Part shown: piece by piece, positions 1 to 10,950 of the stretch
Numbering within the stretch: position 1 is the first letter of the stretch
How the letters are laid out: each line of letters starts with the position of its first letter
Source of the DNA: Clusia tigrina
Lineage: Eukaryota > Arthropoda > Insecta > Diptera > Clusiidae
Reading direction: 5' to 3'
DNA: 64,000 bases
Assembly (NCBI GenBank): GCA_920105625.2
Contig: OV050032.1
Span: 196,245,291 to 196,309,290, forward strand
Notes under the pieces: model-generated
Databases searched by the model: none
What the model saw: the letters and a program-made list of their open reading frames with translations, nothing else
Told to the model about the DNA's origin: nothing
Made by a program: the position numbers and the translations under genes

Positions 1-109
1 CTTGAGGTGGCTGTGAAGTGCGTGGTACATCGATGGTTGAGAGCGCTTTCGGCGTCCCAGTCGAGGTTTGGGTTGAGTCATACATCGAAAACGATCAAAA
101 TTGTGCTAC

Positions 110-146
110 TATAAATACTCAATCAGTTTAAGTCGGTGGCATCAGT
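110..146 (+). promoter_or_regulatory. Core promoter of GYR/YLP gene copy 1 (TATA box and initiator)
   Basis: A TATAAATA box lies at 110-117 and a TCAGT initiator at 142-146, which would start transcription near A144. The spacing is about 34 bp, slightly long but within the usual range for fly TATA promoters. The same elements recur at 12292-12328 upstream of the second gene copy. The predicted 5' UTR is about 124 nt and ends at the ATG at 268. Confidence 0.7.
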
Positions 147-267
147 GCGCATAACACTCCGCAAGTGTTAACTTTGTTCTATTTACCGAAGGAGCTGAAA
201 TAAAAGTATTAAAATAAATTACTCGTAAATAACAAATAAATCAAGAAAGACAAATAAAGTGTCGAGA

Positions 268-1098
268 ATGGTGAGTTTGGAGTTCCTTTAAAAGTTCGAG
301 GATAATCATAAAAATTCTGTACAATAATTCTGACCAAGTCGAAAACGATGTGAAGTGCCGTGAATAGTGCACCGCATTTTTAGCACGCATTCTAAATTTG
401 ATTCTTATTCCGTATCCTTGCAGAAAGCCGTGGTGTGTGTTTTCGCCTTGTGCCTTGCGTTATACGCCAGTTCTGCCGAAACTCAGCCCACCGATCAACC
501 AGCCGCCGAGTACCTGCCTCCGGCCGCCGAGATCAAAGCGAATGATGCCGCCGCTGACGATGGTTACCGTTACAGAACCGTACGCCGCTTGAAGTACCGC
601 CAACGTCGTGACGTCTCCCAAGAATACCTGCCACCTATAAAGGAGCCCACCCAAGAATACTTGCCACCAGACAAAGCTGCCACCAAATTAGCCGACGACG
701 GTTACCAATACAGGACTGTGCGGAAACTGAAGTACCGTGCACGCCATCGCCGTGACGTTTCCGAGATTGCACCCCCCTCTCACGAATATCTGCCGCCAGC
801 GTCGCCTGAAAGTGCTGAATCGCCAGCACCAGAAGTGAAAACCAATTTGGCCGAAGATGGCTACCGTTATAGAACCGTGCGGCGTCTGAAGTACCGTCGT
901 CACCGACGCGACGCTGAAGCGGAAGAAGTGGTGGCTGCTGACGACCAGGATGCCGCAAGTGTTACGCCCGCTAATGAGTACCTGCCGCCAACACCCGCGG
1001 CCGCTGAAGAAGAACCGGCAGTGAAGAGCGCTGACCTGGGCACCGATGGATACAGGTACAAGACTGTGCGCAAAGTAGTGTACCGCCAACGTTATTAG
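268..1098 (+). CDS. Secreted GYR/YLP-motif repeat protein, copy 1 (two exons: 268-270 and 424-1098)
   Basis: The 225-residue product should enter the secretory pathway. Residues 1-19 form a signal peptide (charged K2, hydrophobic core, likely cleavage after the SSA ending at residue 19). Five EYLPP motifs follow (starting near 30, 68, 79, 122 and 186), interleaved with four DGYRYRTVRRLKYR-type motifs (starting near 47, 93, 146 and 209). These match the short Pfam GYR and YLP motifs known from Drosophila proteins of unknown function. The start was chosen by splicing: ATG 268-270 is followed directly by a GTGAGT donor, and a pyrimidine-rich acceptor ends in CAG at 421-423, so AAA codes for residue 2 in phase 0. 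The open frame can be read upstream to a GTG at 367, but that stretch is intron. Three repeats end in RQRR or RHRR, so furin processing is possible. A close copy lies 12,182 bp downstream. Function is unknown; a cuticle, eggshell or peptide-precursor role would be guesswork. Confidence 0.88.
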
Positions 1099-1221
1099 AT
1101 CCAGCAATGAAAAGGCACTGTAGATTAGACCAAATTCGAACCGACCCGGAACAAACACGCCTCCAGAACTCTTGGAATTCTTAGTTTTAAGTTGAAGTAG
1201 TTAAGAAATGCACAGCAAAAG

Positions 1222-1227
1222 AATAAA
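1222..1227 (+). promoter_or_regulatory. Polyadenylation signal of GYR/YLP gene copy 1
   Basis: AATAAA lies 124 nt after the stop codon and is preceded by an AT-rich 3' UTR. The matching AATAAA in the second copy is at 13406-13411. Similarity between the copies fades about 30-60 bp after this site, so the duplicated block contains the whole transcription unit. Confidence 0.7.
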
Positions 1228-1256
1228 CAATGTATTCACTGAAGAGTTTTGAGGTT

Positions 1257-2660
1257 TGGCACACACTTTTGGTCTTAGTCGATAATGAAGGAACTCGAAG
1301 TTTTTGTATGACTTGCTCTCTCTGCTCAGAACTGACCCAACTGGTGGCCTAAGTGGCATCACTGGTTTATTGGTGATGCGGCTGCCCTACCTACCTACTC
1401 TCTCCTACGATATCAGGCTCAAGAAGTCCTACCTAAGCTCTAGAAGCGTCTGCTTTCCTGTGTTATATGTTGAGATCTTCGCGCTTGTGTTCCATACCGC
1501 CCTTGATAAGAAGGATTCTCAGCGGTCACCTTCAAATTAGCAATACTCCTTTCAGCTGCACTCATTCAATATTTTCTGCTTGGCATCTTTCACATCCATT
1601 CCGTTGTCTTTTTGTGACTTCAAACCAAATTTGAAAACTGATGGAAAAGAAAACGACGAGAGAAGAGAAATTTGAACAAAAATTGCAAAAAAGCAAAATC
1701 AACAAAAATTTCAATTGCAGATTTTTCGCTTCTCTTTAAACTGGAGACCAATCCAATTTGAACTCCGCGCTGCAACACGACACAATGCAGCGCCACATCG
1801 ACAACCGGCCGACAGGCGGCCCAACTGACCAACCGACCAGCCGGCCTCACCATTTATCCGCCACTGCCGTTGGAGGACGGTACTCGTGCCCGTAAGTGCG
1901 GCAAAAGGGCTTCTCGCAAAACTTTTGCAATATTATTTGCCGTTGGGGCGCTCGCACCACGGGCTGAGTTCCCCTTCGGTTTCAAGGATTTCAGCTCCGA
2001 CCGCCAAATTATAAGATTGGCCAACAGCAGAAAGAAAAGTAAATAAAATATATTTGACCGGGAAAAAACTTTAACGAGAATTTGTTGAAAAATTTCCCAT
2101 TTTTCTGTACAGGACAAAAAAGGAAGAAAAAAATTTATATATTTATTAAGCGCGGGTAAATATTAATTTCGTTCAAAAATTTTATGCGGTCACAATTTCC
2201 ACGTTTTGAGGGGGTCTGCAGCTGTTCCCGTAGCTAAGCAAATATTTAAATTTTATGTTGTGCTGCCGTTAGTATTTATATTAATTGGCTGCATAAGGGT
2301 TGGCAGGATAGTGGCCACTGCTGGAGGACACTGTTGGAATGCACACACAATATTGTCAAAATAAGCAGAGGAGACCTTTCAGCAAAAGAAAATATAAATA
2401 GTAAATAGAGAAGAGGAGTCAGTGAATTGGTTTGCTTAATGCAATCAGAAAAGCAAACTAATCCTTAAATATAGTTTAAGCACTTGGCCATCTTCCAGAG
2501 GAGTGGGCGGCGAATATTTAAATTGGTTATGAAGCTATCTAAAAATGGCGATGGATTGACTTGAAAACAATTGCAGAAATTCAGTTCGCCGGAAGACAAG
2601 GAGTTAGAGTTGATTTGTGACTTAGTCCTTGATGATGCCTTGTAATGGAATCTGTTGCCC
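1257..2660. other. Unassigned AT-rich DNA
   Basis: No gene or transposon could be recognised. A GC-richer patch at 1750-1960 with CCGACC/GGCCGA-type low complexity is the only texture; a similar patch occurs near 36690-36790. Open frames here are short and lack family resemblance. Confidence 0.4.
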
Positions 2661-2675
2661 GCGTGTTTTTATTCA

Positions 2676-2815
2676 AACCGTAGGTTAGGTTAGGTTAACC
2701 TGGCAGCCGGCCTAAGACCAGTTCACTCAGACCACCATGGGCCCATTGTGATACAACCGCGTAACAACGCACCTCCGATTCAATCGTCGAACCATTGCGA
2801 AGCCCTTCAAACCGT
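2676..2815 (+). repeat. Dispersed repeat headed by GGTTAGGTTAGGTTA, followed by a CCCATTGTGATAC core
   Basis: GGTTAGG units are followed by TGGCAGCC and then a core containing GGGCCCATTGTGATAC. The same order of blocks, a GGTTAGG or GTAGG head, a GGCAGCC or GGCCGCC block, then ATGGCCCATTGTGATACCAC, recurs at 20566-20700, 24470-24596 (reverse) and 44730-44815 (reverse), and the head alone at 49473-49620. This is a short interspersed family of unknown class; no polymerase III boxes were identified with confidence. Confidence 0.55.
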
Positions 2816-3356
2816 AGAACAAATACAATAATAATAATACATCGTTTAGAGATACCGCAACTAGTTAACAAGAAGATTCTTTTTTTTCTTACCATCTATT
2901 TACTCACTGAATCTTTCTTTGTCAAGAAACTAACAGTAATTTTTCTAAGATTTCAAGACTATATTTTGGAAATATCCTCAGCCACCGCATCGAATATGTG
3001 GTGTTTTCACAGCACGCAATCAAACTTTACTAAATCAAGTCTAACATGCTTTTGAGGCGTGTTGTAGAGGGAAGCTCTAGTAGGCTCCTCGGCAACCAGT
3101 TCGGGAGAGCGTAGGCTACGCAGGTGTTCACTCTTTAAATTATCATTTCATCGTGGGTTCATTAAATCATTTTCATGCATTCAGTTTCAATCGTGGGTAT
3201 ATTTAGATCGCGATAGATCCTCAAATACCATGGAGCACCAGTGATCATTCTCAAAATGTTCGATTGGAGGCGTTGGAGTTTCTCCCTGATGTCCCACGAT
3301 TCAATCCCATATGTCCATATAGGCATAATGATACTGGTATAAATAAGTACCTTGTA

Positions 3357-4603
3357 CGAATAACAAATAATAACAAACATTTTGAAATGAAAATGTCTTT
3401 ATTGTTTTTCAAGATATTCCCCTTGATGACCAATACACTTTTGTATTCGTTCAAACCATTTGTCACAGCAGTTTTCCCATTCCTCTTGAGACACTTCCAA
3501 AACATGGATTTTGAACGCTTCAACTGCTTCTTCGGCGCTCGTAAACCGTTGACCACGCAGTTTACCTTTGATATTCGGGAACATAAAGAAGTCATTGGGT
3601 GCCAAATCAGGACTGTACGGAGGATGAGTCATCAATTCGATGTTTTGACTGCTCAAAAATTCACCTGTTTGACGAGATAGGTGAGAGCTCGCATTGTCAT
3701 GATGGAGAATGATTCGACGTTGGCGGTTGGTTTTACGAATTTCTCCGAAAACTTCCGGCAAACAAATGGTCGTGTACCACTCAGAATTGACCGTCCTACG
3801 TTGCTCAAGCGGAACAGTGGCCACATGACCGATTCGGCCGAGGAAACAGGCCGAATCGGTTGTTCTTCCACGAACAACTTTTGTTGGATTTAGCTCGTCT
3901 TGGAATACCCACACGGTCGATTGTTGTTTTGTTTCCGACTCATATGCATATATCCATGATTCGTCACCTGTCACGATTTTATACACGTCTTTTGAAGCAC
4001 CACGTTCGAACTTTTTAATCATTTCCTTACACCAATTGACGCGAGGCTTTTTTTAAGCGATTGTCAAATTATGTGGGATCCAAAGCGAACAAATCTTTTT
4101 TACCGCCAAATGTTCATGCAATATTGAATGTATGGGAGTGGAAGTAATGCCCAAGGTGTCCTCTATCTCACGATATGTCACATGACGATCTTGCATGATC
4201 AGTTCAGGCTCTGCATCGATGTTTTGTGGCACAACAACCGATTTTGGACGACCTTCACGGAGTTCGTCGGCGACCGAACTACGACCACGATTGAATTAAC
4301 TGTACCAGCGATATACTGTGGCTTTATCGCCATACAAAGAACTGAGCTCATCGACATATTCTTGTTGAGAGAATCCACGTGGAAAGTGGTGAAAAATAAT
4401 CCAACGAAACCTTCTCTTGAAATTTCCATTTCTTGGCCAAATTGATTTTCTTAACTCACTGTAAACAAAACAAATAGCACTTGTACATCAACACGTTGTG
4501 AGTTCGTTTACGCTGAAAAATGTCAAACTTTATTATGGTGTTGCCAGATTTTAGCTATTGACATTAGTGTTGCCAGTTCCCTAAATATAAATAGTACCAC
4601 TCG
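3357..4603 (-). mobile_element. Mariner (DD34D) inserted in the jockey LINE
   Basis: The 1,247-bp length fits a mariner. It is bounded by TA dinucleotides at 3355-3356 and 4604-4605, and the jockey reading resumes on both sides. The ends (ACGAATAACAAATAAT on the left; ACGAGTGGTACTATTTATAT as reverse complement on the right) are only loosely similar, so the terminal repeats have decayed. The transposase lies on the minus strand. Confidence 0.75.
3399..4440 (-). pseudogene. Mariner transposase, DD34D, frameshifted N-terminus
   Basis: The catalytic half is open over 207 codons (4022-3399). It carries the GDESWIY, HHDNASSH and YSPDLAPNDFF blocks; 34 residues separate the second and third catalytic Asp, the mariner signature. 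The N-terminal DNA-binding half (4440-4030) starts MEISREGF but is broken into different frames. The element is therefore non-autonomous today. Confidence 0.85.
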
Positions 4604-4609
4604 TATTCT

Positions 4610-6056
4610 AAGGCAAGGTTTGAATGCTTATTTAGTAGCCAGTTCAAGGTATTGGAGTTTCAAGTTGATCTGAGCACACTTTGAGTGAATGTGTTTAGTC
4701 CAGGTTCATATTCTGTCTAAGTGGATTCCCAGGTACTTTATGTCAGAGCGTTGTGGAATGTGTTGACCATTGATGCGAATAGGGGGGCATGTATCCTTCC
4801 TTAAGGGAAATTGTGAAGTGTGCACATTTAGTTTCATTGACCTGTATCCTCCATTTGTTTTTCTAACTGTAATCCTCGCAATTGTTACCGAACCCCCCAC
4901 TGTTCTGTAGACAGCAAGTAGCTCTGTAGCATGGCGGGGTGTCATCGGGAAATGTGAATATAGCGGTGTGATCGGAAGTTGGCATATCAGCTCTAAAAAG
5001 CAAATACAGCAGTGGTCCAAGCACACTGCCTTGAGGTACTTCAGCTTTAATATCAAAGTAGTCCGAGGTAGAGTCACCTTGGCTTACCATGAATTTTCTG
5101 CCTTCAATGTAGGTTCAAATAGAATGTCGAAGAATTCTTAGGTAGGTTTCTTTGCAACAATTCCTTTAGATTTATTTATGAGCCCTTTGTGCCACACCTT
5201 ATCATAGGCTTGCGCAATGTCTAGAAATGCAGCAGAGCAGTATTTCTTTAGTTCGAATGCTATGCGATGAACTTACTCTATCGTTCCATGGTTTTCACGG
5301 AAGCCGAACTCCTGTTGAGGAATTACATTGTTTTCATTGAAGTACTGGAAGACCTGCCGATGATCTATTTCTTCGAACATTTTCGATAAGGTAGGCAATG
5401 GACTATTGGGTCTTTATTAACCAACCTGTTTAACATCCTTTCCTGGCTTCGGGATCATTACTATTTTCGAAATTTTCCAGCTTAGAGAATAGTGCCCAGT
5501 GCGTAAATTAGCGTTGAATAGTGTGACTAAGTGAGATAGAGCTATATTAGGTAATTCGTTGATCATGTTTGCTGTTCTCTGATCCATTCCAGATGTTTTT
5601 TTTAGGATTTATGTCTTTAATGATGTTATTTACCTCCTTCCTTGAGGTTTTCAGATGCCCACTGTTTCCACTACTCGGTATTTCAGAAGTTTCAAACGAT
5701 ATAACGGGGGGATTTGGACAGAAGACATTACTCAGGTGATCTGCGAAGGCAGCGCATTTTACACCATCGCTTTTAGCCCAGGAGCCATTATCTTTACTAA
5801 GTAGTGACCTGTGTTGTATAGGTCCTTTGAACTTCATATCAGGGCGCCACAATGAGTGCTCATTGTCGCCATGAAGACTCAAGCTTCCAAAGTAGTCTGC
5901 AACTGGTTTTTGGTGTTTCTGCTTCAATACGTTTTTTAGTTTGCGGATGCAACACGCGAGCTCACTCCTCAATTTTGTTGAACGAAGAATTTTGCATTCT
6001 CTTCTAAGACGTCGCTTCTCTTTTACCAGTTTCTCCACATATCTAAGACGGTACAA
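4610..6056 (-). pseudogene. Jockey reverse-transcriptase remnant, central part
   Basis: An open piece at 6056-5547 corresponds to the linker and N-terminal region of the jockey reverse transcriptase. The palm follows at 5090-4860, with VPQGSVLGPLLYLL and the active-site box changed from FADD to FPDD. A thumb-like INGQHIPQRSDIKYLGIHLDR follows. The altered catalytic box and frameshifts show it is inactive. The remaining C-terminal part is at 3355-3162 beyond the inserted mariner. Confidence 0.75.
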
Positions 6057-6174
6057 TAGTGAACCCTTTTGGGTTACGGGTGTGGTGGATAAACATGAGG
6101 CTTCTTTTTAAACATTTACAAGGACATTCAAAGTATTGTCGATATCACGATCTTCTTTTAGAGAGGCTTTACAG

Positions 6175-6800
6175 TCAATATGAGCACTTATAAATTTGTA
6201 TGTATTTAAGCCAGTCAGTGCATCTATTTGTCAGATGAGTGGAGTTGGAATTTGAGGACGCTGATGAGGTTTTCAGATGAGTGAAGGTTGGCGAGTGGTC
6301 AGACGTAAGATCAAACGAAGTCTCAGCGGTAGTGTTTTGCTTTTTTATGTTTCTAAACACACCGAAGTCTATGTGGTCTGATTGATAGTTGATATCAGAC
6401 GGTCAGTAGGTTGACTCCCCGGTGGATATAAGCTCTAGACCCAAGGTACTTATGGCATCATAAAGTTGTCTACCTTTCGGTGAGACAAGGCGGAATCCTC
6501 AGAATGAATTCTTTGCATTAAAATCACCGGCTACAATGAACTTCTCCCCGAGTGAGTTAAAAAAGCCTTGGAAAGTTATCGACTCAATAAAAATCTTGGC
6601 GGACAGTAAATGGCGGATATGATGATATTTTCTCCTAAGAGTTTGATGGTAGTTGCCTGCAGAGAGACTTCGCTGACGTCTCCAAGGACTACATGTTTGA
6701 TTCTACTACGAATAAGTATTCCACTTCCTCCACTCGCTCTATCATTTGGATGTTTTGTATCGTAAAAAGAATATAAGAATATAGATATTAGCATATTGTT
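6175..6800 (-). pseudogene. Jockey endonuclease domain remnant
   Basis: Residues GGSGILIRSRIKH and IIISAIYCPPRF are characteristic of the APE-like endonuclease that nicks target DNA in jockey-type LINEs. A second piece (FDLTSDHSP) further downstream on the minus strand carries the SDHSP-type catalytic block. Stops and frame changes separate the pieces. Confidence 0.7.
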
Positions 6801-7139
6801 GTCAGAAAGTCAGCCAGTTCCAATTTATGGTTCGTAAGACCTTTTGCGTTCCAAAAGCAAAATTTCAGCGTTAAATTCATATCTTGGAGAGAATTGTTTG
6901 CAGGAGCAACTCTTGCGTTTGCATCATTTGTTGCAACATAGTCATCCTACCTTGGTTAGATGTCATAAATGTGTTAAGTGTTTACCTTAGGTTCTGCTGG
7001 AGATTATTGAATGTGACTCTTGGAGTATCACATGGATGTATAGCATCAGAGTAGCTCTCGTGTTGGTGGTTCTCGTGTAAGGGACCAAAAGTAGTTTGTC
7101 TTTGTCCTCTGTCTTTTTGATGAGTATCTAGGTGTCGAT

Positions 7140-7650
7140 TGGAGGATGAACGATTTTCCACTCGCTTGCGTATACTGAGCAGCCTCTATAGTTTGCCGTA
7201 TGATTACCACCGCAATTTCTACATTTGTTCACTATGTGATCTCCCTTTCAGAACAATCTTCGCATCATCACAATCTTTAGATGCATGTACTCGTATATCT
7301 CCACATATCACACAGACCGCACGTAGAGTACAGTATGCTTTTGTGTGCCCATATTCCTGGCAGTTATGGCACTGTACCGGACCAGTTTTCTTTCTAGGCT
7401 CTTCTACTGTTAAGTTGCGGTGCATCAGTTACTTTAATGCATAGAAGGGGTGAGATTCTCCTTTTTCATTTTCTCTGGTCCTCATTAAATAAGGGCTGCG
7501 GCACTTTGTTACGATTGCGGATGTTGAAAACGGATTTGACCGTATATCCCTCATCACTTATAAAAGCTGTTATTTCGTCATTACCAACAGAATGCTCTAT
7601 GCCTTTGATGACAACTCTTCACCCTTTGGAAGACTTCATTTGTTGCGTTT
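7140..7650 (-). pseudogene. Jockey ORF1 (gag-like, CCHC zinc knuckles), broken
   Basis: The upstream part reads as a gag RNA-binding domain (RVVIKGIEHSVGNDEITAFI). It is followed by zinc knuckles CHNCQEYGHTKAYC and CVICGDIRVHASKDC, and a further knuckle CRNCGGNHTANYRGC that is in another frame near 7219. Such proteins bind the element RNA. At least two frameshifts separate the blocks, so no functional product is expected. Confidence 0.75.
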
Positions 7651-7654
7651 AGTA

Positions 7655-8957
7655 AAGGGCTTTCCAATAAGAGGTGTTATTTTGGTATTCAACGAAAAAT
7701 GCCATTATTTGAGATAAATGATCGGATGTTTATTGCATAATAAAGAGAAAGGTATGCCGTTAATAATGAAAGACAACATCAGCCAAATGGCCACCACGAC
7801 CACGCTTACAGGACCATATCCTTTTCATGAAATTTTCCATAACCAAATCGCAAAGTGGCTGCCCTATGTCCTCGATAGCCTCACGAATTCTATCTTTGAG
7901 GTCTTGAATCGACGCTGGGCGGTTGCCGTATACCTTATCTTTCCCGTGGCCCCAAAGGAAGAAGTCGCAAGGTGTTAAATCACAAGATCTCGGTGGCCAA
8001 TTGTGATCACCTCTTCGAGAGATAACACGGTCCGGAAACATTTCCCGTAAAAGAGCAATGGTTTCGTTGCTTGTATGGCACGTAGCGCCGTCTTGTTGAA
8101 AGTAAACGTTGTCCAGATTAATACCATCCAACTCCGACCATAAAAAATCATTAATCATCTCTCGATAGCGCAATCCATTCACCGTAACTGTTGAACCAAC
8201 CTCATTTTCGAAAAGTAAGGTCCAATGACCCCGCCGGACCATAAACCGCACCAAACAGTCACACGTTGAGGATGGAGAGGCTTCTCAACCATAACTCTTG
8301 GGTTGTCCGAGCCCCAGATGTGACAATTTTGCTTGTTGACGTTGCCACCGAGGTGGAAATGGGCCTCATCAGTCAAGATGATTTTTCTATGGAATCCCGG
8401 ATCATTCTCATACATTTCAAGGACACAATCAGCAAAGACACGACGTTGTTGATGATCGGCCGGCTTGAGTTCTTGTGTTAACTGAACTTTATAAGCCTTA
8501 AGACCCAAGTCTTTATGCAAAATACGGTGTAATGACGTTTGTGGAATGCCCAATACCAAAGAACGACGAGGAATGGACACACCTGGGTTTTCTTCAACAC
8601 TTTGGGCTACAGCAGCAATATTCTCAGTTGCTCTTGAGCGATGTGCACGGGTTTTATTCTTCACATCACTAACTTGTCCCAACAGCTCGAATTGTTCCAC
8701 CAATTTCTGTATTGCGGTCCGACAAGGTGCTTCACGGCGACCCAAAAATGCTTTACTTTTGCGAACTGTGACTGCAAGATTTTCACCATTTTTGTAGTGA
8801 ATTTTAATAATTTCAATGCGTTGTTGAAGCGCGTATCGTTCCATTTTTAGTAATGGCGTAGTTTCTACTTGTCAAATGTCAAAGAATAAAAGCTTCAAAA
8901 GTGACAGATTCCGAAATACCGGGTGATTCAAAATAACACCTCTTGTTTGAAACCCTT
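7655..8957 (-). mobile_element. DD41D (rosa-like) mariner with terminal inverted repeats
   Basis: The 1,303-bp element is flanked by TA at 7653-7654 and 8958-8959. Inverted ends share AAGAGGTGTTATTTTG, preceded by AAGGG and a TTTC block on each side, about 29-31 bp with a few mismatches. It interrupts the gag-like region of the jockey LINE. The transposase on the minus strand has 41 residues between the last two catalytic Asp, matching the DD41D group named after the rosa element of Ceratitis rosa. Confidence 0.88.
7760..8844 (-). pseudogene. DD41D mariner transposase, almost intact, one frameshift
   Basis: The start MERYALQQRIEIIKIHY opens a helix-turn-helix DNA-binding half, followed by the catalytic blocks ILTDEAHFH, FQQDGATCH and SCDLTPCDFFLWG. 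It ends in RGGHLADVVFHY, as in full-length relatives. Only one break is evident: near 8213, in a T run after IGPYF, the frame shifts by one base and continues as FENEVG. Few other lesions suggest a fairly recent insertion. Confidence 0.87.
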
Positions 8958-8989
8958 TAGTTTCTTTTACTGGAATGGAAATCTTTCAT

Positions 8990-10120
8990 CAAATTTTAGA
9001 AAATTGCCTCTTCATAAATTTGGTCTCTTCTCTCTTGGTCTCATGTATGGTCCCTTTTAACAGAGGAATAACAGGAAATTGTCTACAAGTACTTCCAGCC
9101 GCCTGACTAAGGTGGTTCAGTTTTGTTCTCTGAAATATATTGGAGAAGGTTTCGCAGTATTTACCAGTTCTTATTGGATTTCTTAGTTGATTGAGTCAGG
9201 CTTCCTCGTTTATATGTGTCTTTAACCTTTTTTGTGGGCCGTTGCGGTCCTTAGGTATGTAGCAGCGAGCATTTACTATGCATCGCCGTACTTTGTTCTG
9301 GAAAGTTTGTGTGATGTTGACCTTGTTATGCCCCAGAGTTGAATGACATAGCTCCATACTAGTTTGAGTATTTGTTTCTAAATTATCAGTTTCTTGCTAA
9401 TTGAAAGAGATGATATTTTTCCTAGCGGGCTGAATTTTATTTCCAGTTGCTCTTTTTTCTTTTTTGTATGAAAGTTCCACCGAAGCTTTGTCTCTAGGGT
9501 CATATCCAGATATTTCATTGTATCTGAGTAGGGGGACCTGATGCCTCTCCTCATCATTTATATACTCGTAAATTGGATGGCAATTATGTTTTTTATAACT
9601 AAAATTTATATGAACCCATTTTGTTGTGTTTAATTTTACTTTCCACCTTTTGTTGCATTTGAGGATTTCTTCAATAGCCTTTTGAAGCCTTTCAGTCTCC
9701 TTCTTCAGCTGTTTTACCCGTTGGAAGAAGTGTCATATCATCAGCAAAAGTAGCGGCAAGTTGGTTTGGCGTAATTGATATGTCTCCTATGAATAAGAGA
9801 AGGAGAAGATGCCCTAAGGAGGAGACTGCATTTTCCGGTTTTACTCTGAAGAGCATATTTGTCAACTATGAACTTCATAATGTTGTATTGGCAGTACTGA
9901 TTTTGGTTTAAGCAAAAGTCCTTTGGGCCAGACATTGTTCAACGTCTGCATAGCATCGAGGTTCACGGCCGAGCAACACAGTTTCTGTTTAAACCTTTGT
10001 TCAATAATATTAACAATTCTGTGTGTTTGGTCAGCGGTGAAGTATTTAGACCTTGAGCCAAATTGGTGGCTAGGAATGAGCTCACATCCTTTGATGATTG
10101 GTTGGAGTCGTGTACTTCAT
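8990..10120 (-). mobile_element. Second jockey-clade LINE fragment (reverse transcriptase to C-terminus)
   Basis: On the minus strand the order is LIPSHQFGSRSKYFT (10110), the palm box FADDMTLLPTG (about 9760-9730), a thumb with KRWKVKLNTTKWVHINF (about 9650-9590), and the C-terminal TFQNKVRRCIVNA (about 9310-9260). This is one collinear jockey reverse transcriptase with stops and frameshifts. It starts abruptly where another LINE fragment ends, so it is 5'-truncated or recombined. Confidence 0.7.
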
Positions 10121-10139
10121 ACTGATGTCTTCTTCAGCT

Positions 10140-10950
10140 CCAAAAGTTGGCTGAAGAAGTTTTTCCCATATAGTGGAAGCGCCTCTTTATCAGCGCTGGA
10201 CATTTGCATACTATATGATCCACACTTTCTCCATATACCTCGTTTCCGCAGCTTCTGCAGAAATCATTAAGAGGTAGTTCAAGTCTGTGTGCAAGAGTTC
10301 CAATAAGGTAGTACCCATTTTGTATAGTTGGATCAGTTCTATGGATCAGTAGCTTGCAGTGATTTACATTGCAGTGTCGGTTCTAGTAGCCATTTATCAT
10401 ATACCTTGCAGTTTGCAAGTGGCTAGTGATATCCCTGCCCCTTGTTCTATGCTTATGTTCTGAAGCTTTAGACAACTCGACGGCTACGCAGTTCCCTTCA
10501 ATGTTTTTAAGCCCGGGGACGCAGCAAATGTCCATTCCATATAGCTCCGAATTCTCATTGAAGATAGTTTTTGAGTATGGTTGTGCCTGTATTGCGAACT
10601 GCCTATCAGTGTAGATAGTGATCTCTTTAAAGGATATCCTATTCATTTTAATTAGGCGGCTTAGATTAGATATTGCTCCAAGCAATGAAGAACTTATATA
10701 TCAGAGTTTGATTCTTAGTTTCATTGGATTCACTATGTCGAAAGCTTTGGAAAAACCTAAGAGAGTCACATATGAGAAATATCCCCTATCAAAGGTTCTT
10801 TTCATTGACCTTGATCATCCTGACAGATTCTTGTTTGGTATGATCTGGGCCAGTGGATTTAGTATGTGCTTTAAAATTCCGTTTTCAAGAACCTTTGAGA
10901 AGCTTTGTTGAGTTAGAAAAAAGGTTTGTACGGGGCAAATTTTGATTTAG
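10140..10950 (-). mobile_element. LINE fragment with RNase H and C-terminal zinc motif
   Basis: A reverse-transcriptase piece with GFSKAFDIVN (about 10800-10720) is joined to an RNase H piece EITIYTDRQFAIQA (about 10640-10570). A C-terminal motif DFCRSCGNEVYGESVDHIVCKCPAL follows at 10270-10150 (shown in part: two Cys pairs and a His). RNase H marks I- or LOA-type elements, so this differs from the adjacent jockey copies. Most of the reverse transcriptase is deleted. Confidence 0.65.

Larger units (their letters stand above)
3060..7652 (-). mobile_element. Jockey-clade LINE, degenerate, interrupted by a mariner
   Basis: Reading on the minus strand, the remnants follow the jockey order: gag-like ORF1 with zinc knuckles (7650-7140), apurinic-type endonuclease (6800-6175), reverse transcriptase (6056-4610), then the C-terminal reverse-transcriptase segment (3355-3162). 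A mariner at 3357-4603 separates the last two parts. The 5' side is cut where a second mariner sits at 7655-8957. Frameshifts and stops are frequent, so the copy is dead. The 3' limit near 3060 is approximate. Confidence 0.8.

Noticed and set aside
367..423. N-terminal extension of the GYR protein starting at a GTG
   Set aside because: This stretch is intron: it lies between a GTGAGT donor after ATG 268-270 and a CAG acceptor at 421-423. It also varies between the two copies far more than the exon.
460..1158. Minus-strand open frames across the GYR genes
   Set aside because: They are antisense shadows of a codon-biased repeat and appear identically in both copies.
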